From Candidatus Merdenecus merdavium (GTDB lineage: Bacteria; Bacillota; Clostridia; Lachnospirales; Lachnospiraceae): a stretch of 8,944 nt of DNA. A program made the position numbers and the translations under genes. The stretch spans positions 1 through 8,944 of the forward strand of contig DVLR01000370.1 of the NCBI GenBank assembly GCA_018715425.1, in the 5' to 3' direction. The notes under the pieces were generated by a model. The model worked only from the letters and a program-made list of their open reading frames with translations, was not told the DNA's origin and made no database searches. This document shows, piece by piece, positions 5,065 through 8,944 of this stretch; positions within the stretch are counted from its first letter, which is position 1, and the number at the start of each line of letters is the position of its first letter.

Positions 5065-8001
5065 ATGGATAAAAAAACATTTAAAAAGGCAAAGAGAAAG
5101 GCGGTTCGCCCCTGGAGTATTTTAACGGTTTTAACCTGTGTATTACTGGTTATTTCCTTGGTGGTATCTGGTATATTTACGTTGTTTGATAATACCATGG
5201 TAGCATTGATGGGGGGAACCTTCTGGAAACTGAAGAATGAAGATCCAGAAGCACAGTACTTTACGTCAGATTTTGCCACAGATGAGGAAAGAGTTGAGGC
5301 TGGAAAGCAGATCGTATATCAAGTTGAAGCGGAAGGAGCTACGCTGTTATTTAACCAAGAGGAAGCTCTCCCTCTTGAAGAAGGAGCAAAGGTTAGCTTA
5401 TTCTCAAATTCATCCATTGATATCATTTATGGAGGAACAGGATCTGCAAATGTTGATGTATCTAAGGCAGATGATTTTATGGCCTCTTTTCAGCAAAGTG
5501 GGATAAAAGTAAATCCAACTCTTTGGGAATTTTATTCAGAAGGAGAAGGCAGTAAATATAAGCGTGATGGTGGTTCTCTTACATCAGGAACAGCTGCGGC
5601 AGTAGGAGAGGTTCCTTGGGAAGTTTACACGGATGAGGTCCTATCTTCCGTAGAAGAATACAGTGATGCAGCAGTTGTTGTACTTAGCCGTGTAGGAGGC
5701 GAAGGTATAGATCTTGAGTTTCAGAAATTAAACTATCTTGAATTGGATGCCAATGAAAGAGAAATGATGAGTCAGCTTTCTGCAATGAAGGAAGATGGGA
5801 AAATTGACCGCATTATTGTTTTATTAAACACTGCAAATGCATTAGAGCTGGATTTTATGCAAGAGAATGAATATGACGTAGATTCTGTATTATGGATTAG
5901 TGATGTGGGAATCTCTGGTATCAATGCAGTGACAGACATTATTGCTGGTGTTGTGAATCCTTCAGGAAGTTTGGTAGATACATACTGTTACGATAACTTT
6001 TCATCTCCTGCAATGCAAAATTTTGTAGCGACAAATTATGATGGATATGTGGAAGGTGGCGCTGTTCCAATAGAAGGAAGATCCTATATGATTTACCAGG
6101 AAGGGATCTACGTAGGTTATAAATATTATGAAACACGCTATGAAGATTATGTAATGGGAATAGGAAATGCTGGAGATTATATTTATCAAAACCAAGTTGC
6201 ATATCCCTTTGGCTATGGCCTAAGCTATAGTGAATTTGAATATAGTGACATGGAGATGGACTATGATCCAGCTTCAACCACATATACAATTCAGGTAAAT
6301 GTTACCAATACTGGTGATGTTCCGGGAAAGGAAGCCGTAGAGATCTACGTATCAAGTCCATATACTCAGTATGATAATGACAATGGTGTGGAAAAGTCAG
6401 CGGTATCCTTAGTAGGATTTGGAAAAACACAGATCCTGGAACCAGGAGCATCAGAAACATTGACCATTGAAGTAGATGGCATGCATGTGGCAAGCTATGA
6501 TACATATGGTGCTGGTACTTATATTTTAGATGCTGGGGATTATTATTTCACCGCGGCTACAGATTCACATCATGCTGTAAATAATGTGCTTTCAGCCAAA
6601 GGATATACTCCAGAAAACACCGAAGGACGTATGGATGAAGCTGGAAACAGTGAGTTGGTTGCTCTTTGGAACAATCCTGAATTAGATACAACAACGTATG
6701 CAGTGAGTAAAAACGGAACTCCAATTGTTAATCAGTTATCCGATGCAGATATTAATTTAAGTCATGTGGTAGACGAAACAATCACATACTTATCACGTAA
6801 GGACTGGGAAGGCACATGGCCAGAAGAAACGTTAAAAATCAAATTAACAGATGGTCTCATAGCAGGTCTTCAGAATCTTCTTTATGATTCTGCAGACTAT
6901 GAAAGTGTTGAAATGCCAACTCTTGGAGCAAAAAATGGTTATAAACTTTATGATATGATCGGTAAGGATTATGATGATCCTGATTGGGAACCCTTATTGG
7001 ATCAGATGACCTTTGGTGAGATGGTATCCTTTATTGGCGATGCTTTTCACTGGACCATGCCAGTGGAGTCTGTTCAGGCTCCAGGTACTCGTGATGAGAA
7101 TGGCCCTCAGGGATTGACTGTTACCTTATTTGGTGGAGCTTTGGATGTAGAAACTACGGCATTAACTTCTGAAGACGTTATGGCAGCAACCATGAATGAT
7201 GAACTCATCTATGAAGTTGGGAGAATCGTAGGAAATGATTGTTTAGAAGCTGAGATTCCTGTGCTTTATGGCCCTGGCAACAATATGCATCGTACTCCTT
7301 ATGGAGGGCGTAACTTTGAATACTATTCAGAAGATGGATTTTTATCAGGTAAAATCAGTGCAGCAGAAGTAACTGGGATCCAAGAAAAGGGTGTTCATGT
7401 TGTGATGAAACACTTTGCGTTAAATGATTCTGAACAGGATAGAAAAGGTCTTGGTGTCTGGATCAATGAGCAAGCCGCCAGAGAAATTTACCTAAAAGCA
7501 TTTCAGATTCCCTTTGAAGAAGGAAATGCTAATGGTGTTATGACAGCTTACACTCGCTGGGGTACTACTTGGTCAGCGGCACACCGCGGCTTGATGACCA
7601 ATATTATGCGTGAAGAATGGGGTTCCAATGGACTTAGTATTACTGATAATATTCTAGTGGAGTATGTAAATGGACCAGATGCACTCATTGCTGGAACAAG
7701 TTCTTTTGATGCTATGCTGTGGTACATTGTAGAGCAGCTTCCAAAGTATGAAGACGATCCAGTGATGGTAAGCGCTATGAGAGAAGCTTCACATCAAATG
7801 CTATATGCTATTACAAATTCCTGTGGAATGAACGGAATTGGTGAAAATACAGTGATAAAGAGCACAATTCCATCAACGGTGATGTATAGTTATATCGGAA
7901 CTGGCGTATGCGCTATACTTTTCCTAGGATCATTGATGATGTGGCTGAGAAAGAAAAAAATCTTTAAAAATTCGGAATTATATAAAGAATATAATAAATA
8001 A
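5065..8001 (+). CDS. Membrane-anchored glycoside hydrolase family 3 protein, permuted domain order
   Basis: Predicted exo-acting beta-glycosidase of 978 residues acting outside the cell; whether it prefers glucosides, xylosides or others cannot be told. An uncleaved-looking signal anchor follows a Lys/Arg-rich start (membrane segment about 17-41). The domain usually C-terminal in GH3 comes first (about 80-390, VVVLSRVGGEGID with putative acid/base Glu213, then VVNPSGSLVDTY and YPFGYGLSY at 380-388). A fibronectin-III-like domain follows (about 405-515), then a region of unclear fold. The barrel domain comes last (about 625-905): NGPQG (679-683), R743, GRNFEYYSEDG (from 748), KHF (782-784), NEQAAREIYL and the predicted nucleophile Asp861 in SITDN. 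A second membrane segment (about 939-960) and a basic tail end the protein. ATG 5065 follows GGAGAAGGAG with 9-nt spacing. The Asp of the usual DGP motif is Asn679 here. Confidence 0.92.
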   Translation: MDKKTFKKAKRKAVRPWSILTVLTCVLLVISLVVSGIFTLFDNTMVALMGGTFWKLKNEDPEAQYFTSDFATDEERVEAGKQIVYQVEAEGATLLFNQEEALPLEEGAKVSLFSNSSIDIIYGGTGSANVDVSKADDFMASFQQSGIKVNPTLWEFYSEGEGSKYKRDGGSLTSGTAAAVGEVPWEVYTDEVLSSVEEYSDAAVVVLSRVGGEGIDLEFQKLNYLELDANEREMMSQLSAMKEDGKIDRIIVLLNTANALELDFMQENEYDVDSVLWISDVGISGINAVTDIIAGVVNPSGSLVDTYCYDNFSSPAMQNFVATNYDGYVEGGAVPIEGRSYMIYQEGIYVGYKYYETRYEDYVMGIGNAGDYIYQNQVAYPFGYGLSYSEFEYSDMEMDYDPASTTYTIQVNVTNTGDVPGKEAVEIYVSSPYTQYDNDNGVEKSAVSLVGFGKTQILEPGASETLTIEVDGMHVASYDTYGAGTYILDAGDYYFTAATDSHHAVNNVLSAKGYTPENTEGRMDEAGNSELVALWNNPELDTTTYAVSKNGTPIVNQLSDADINLSHVVDETITYLSRKDWEGTWPEETLKIKLTDGLIAGLQNLLYDSADYESVEMPTLGAKNGYKLYDMIGKDYDDPDWEPLLDQMTFGEMVSFIGDAFHWTMPVESVQAPGTRDENGPQGLTVTLFGGALDVETTALTSEDVMAATMNDELIYEVGRIVGNDCLEAEIPVLYGPGNNMHRTPYGGRNFEYYSEDGFLSGKISAAEVTGIQEKGVHVVMKHFALNDSEQDRKGLGVWINEQAAREIYLKAFQIPFEEGNANGVMTAYTRWGTTWSAAHRGLMTNIMREEWGSNGLSITDNILVEYVNGPDALIAGTSSFDAMLWYIVEQLPKYEDDPVMVSAMREASHQMLYAITNSCGMNGIGENTVIKSTIPSTVMYSYIGTGVCAILFLGSLMMWLRKKKIFKNSELYKEYNK

Positions 8002-8007
8002 GAGTCA

Positions 8008-8056
8008 AAAGAGGTGTGATAAAAACCATAGAAGTTGTTATCATGCCTCTTTTTTT
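8008..8056. terminator. Rho-independent terminator, probably bidirectional
   Basis: AAAGAGGTGTGATAA (8008-8022) pairs with TTATCATGCCTCTTT (8038-8052) over 15 bp with two G-U wobbles, around a 15-nt loop. A run of seven T (8050-8056) follows on the plus strand and ends GH3 transcription. On the minus strand the stem is followed by TTTTGACTC, so it can also stop the convergent dehydrogenase transcript. Confidence 0.88.
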
Positions 8057-8101
8057 GGGCTGTCATAAAAGAAAGAGCGTATTAAGGTTTGTGGTGATGG
8101 A

Positions 8102-8121
8102 TGAGAACGGAAAGGTTCTCA
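8102..8121. repeat. Short hairpin over the dehydrogenase stop codon
   Basis: TGAGAAC (8102-8108) and GTTCTCA (8115-8121) form perfect 7-bp arms with a 6-nt loop, covering the stop codon of the minus-strand gene (8119-8121). No T-tract follows on the minus strand, so it is a poor terminator in that direction; AATTTTGAATTTT follows on the plus strand. Confidence 0.4.
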
Positions 8122-8892
8122 ATTTTGAATTTTATAAACAAGATTTCTAACCACTTTTCGTGGAAGTATTTTAGAACCGAAAACAATGATTTTATTATTT
8201 ATGCCATGAACAGCAACCACTTTTTTCTTTTTCATTTTTTTATAACCAAATTCGGCCACTTCTTTTGCCGTTGAATTTTTAATATTTTTAAATAATCCTG
8301 ACATTCCTAAATCAGCTTTTTCTTCGAATCCAGTTTTAGTTGGACCAGGACATAAAGCCATCACGGAAACTCCCGTTCCCTTCAATTCCACGGAGATCGC
8401 CTCCGAAAAAGATAATACAAATGCTTTTGTTGCATAATAGGTAGACATCATTGCACCTGGTTGAAAACCAGCTATGGAGCACATATTAATAATATTACCA
8501 TTTCCCCGTTGGATCATGGGCTTTAGAAACAAATGACATAATTGCATAAGAGTAAGGACATTTACATGAACCATGTCCGTTTGTTTTTGTAAGTCGGAAT
8601 GAGCGAACGTTCCAAAGTCGCCGAAGCCGGCATTGTTAATTAAAGTATCTATGACAATATGATGTTCCAATACATAGTCGAACACATCAAATGGGGAGTC
8701 ATCTAGTGATAAATCCTTTGCAAATACATGTACAGTAGCTTGATATTTTTTTTCTAATTCACTTTTAAGGGAATACAGTTTTCCTTCGTTTCTTGCTACT
8801 AAAACAAGATGATATCCCTGTTTAGCATATATTTTTGCAAACTCTAGCCCCAATCCACTGGATGCTCCTGTTATTAAAGCAGTTTTCTTCAT
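8119..8892 (-). CDS. Short-chain dehydrogenase/reductase (classical SDR)
   Basis: NAD(P)-dependent oxidoreductase of 257 residues, the usual length for a classical SDR, predicted cytoplasmic. The Rossmann fold carries TGASSGLG (8-15) for cofactor binding, Arg34 after the second beta strand (suggesting NADP preference), Asp60, NNAG (86-89), Asn111, and the catalytic set Ser139, Tyr152 and Lys156 (YYATK), followed by PGPTKT. All key residues are present. The C-terminus (KKKKVVAVHGINNKIIVFG, then LPRKVV) resembles the DltE/YqjQ-like group of SDRs, whose substrates are mostly unknown, so no substrate is assigned. The minus-strand ATG (8890-8892) is preceded by TAAGGAG 8 nt upstream. AT-rich -10-like sequences (TATAAA, TATATT) lie beyond, but a -35 is not clear before the window ends. 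It is convergent with the GH3 gene and shares its terminator region. Confidence 0.93.
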   Translation of the reverse strand: MKKTALITGASSGLGLEFAKIYAKQGYHLVLVARNEGKLYSLKSELEKKYQATVHVFAKDLSLDDSPFDVFDYVLEHHIVIDTLINNAGFGDFGTFAHSDLQKQTDMVHVNVLTLMQLCHLFLKPMIQRGNGNIINMCSIAGFQPGAMMSTYYATKAFVLSFSEAISVELKGTGVSVMALCPGPTKTGFEEKADLGMSGLFKNIKNSTAKEVAEFGYKKMKKKKVVAVHGINNKIIVFGSKILPRKVVRNLVYKIQN

Positions 8893-8944
8893 TTTGTTAT
8901 CTCCTTACAATATATTTATAAGCACATGGCATAAAATAGCTACC

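Noticed and set aside
4793..5080. Minus-strand hydrophobic ORF of 95 codons in the GH3 leader
   Set aside because: No ribosome binding site, overlaps the GH3 start, low-complexity hydrophobic translation typical of AT-rich antisense, and no family resemblance.
8057..8150. Possible insertion-sequence end (GGGCTGTCATAAAA) and a short plus-strand reading frame containing MDENGKVLNFEFYKQDF
   Set aside because: GGGCTGTC resembles ends of some insertion sequences, but no matching inverted end or transposase fragment was found in the window, and the reading frame runs antisense into an intact dehydrogenase gene.

Overview
The window looks like a piece of a low-GC Firmicutes chromosome, most likely a Clostridia/Lachnospiraceae-type organism. 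The DNA is AT-rich, the genes carry strong GGAGG-type ribosome binding sites and the intergenic gaps hold rho-independent terminators. The gene mix (GHKL/LytTR two-component system, membrane-bound GH3 enzyme of permuted domain order, SDR oxidoreductase) is typical of such bacteria. The lineage call is an inference; no rRNA or other marker gene is present.

Layout. (1) Positions 1-2331 hold a restriction-modification module: the 3' part of a probable type II restriction endonuclease with a B3-like (NgoFVII-like) C-terminal DNA-binding domain, cut by the left window edge, its terminator, and then a complete C5-cytosine DNA methyltransferase with its own promoter. That promoter carries an unusual GC-rich palindromic block between the -35 and -10 boxes. 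(2) Positions 2332-2716 are non-coding but structured, with an 18-bp perfect palindrome and a strong 9-bp hairpin. (3) Positions 2717-4701 hold a translationally coupled LytTR response regulator and GHKL histidine kinase of the AgrA/AgrC type, closed by a strong terminator. No peptide precursor or processing gene is visible beside them. (4) Positions 4702-5064 are a leader region with a good sigma-A-type promoter, nested inverted repeats and two tiny ORFs. (5) Positions 5065-8001 encode a 978-residue glycoside hydrolase family 3 protein with circularly permuted domain order and a membrane segment at each end. (6) A bidirectional terminator separates it from a convergent minus-strand short-chain dehydrogenase (8119-8892).

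How they may work together. The restriction enzyme and methyltransferase form one defence module. The two-component system probably senses an extracellular or membrane signal and activates a nearby target. The GH3 gene directly downstream is a plausible but unproven target, with a weak candidate LytTR site just upstream of its promoter. The SDR gene appears unrelated and is transcribed towards the others.

No RNA gene, CRISPR array or intact mobile element was found. I saw nothing that clearly amounts to a wholly new system. The points most worth a second look are the methyltransferase promoter block, the restriction enzyme's unassigned central region, the orphan two-component system with its possible link to GH3, and the double membrane anchoring of the permuted GH3 enzyme.
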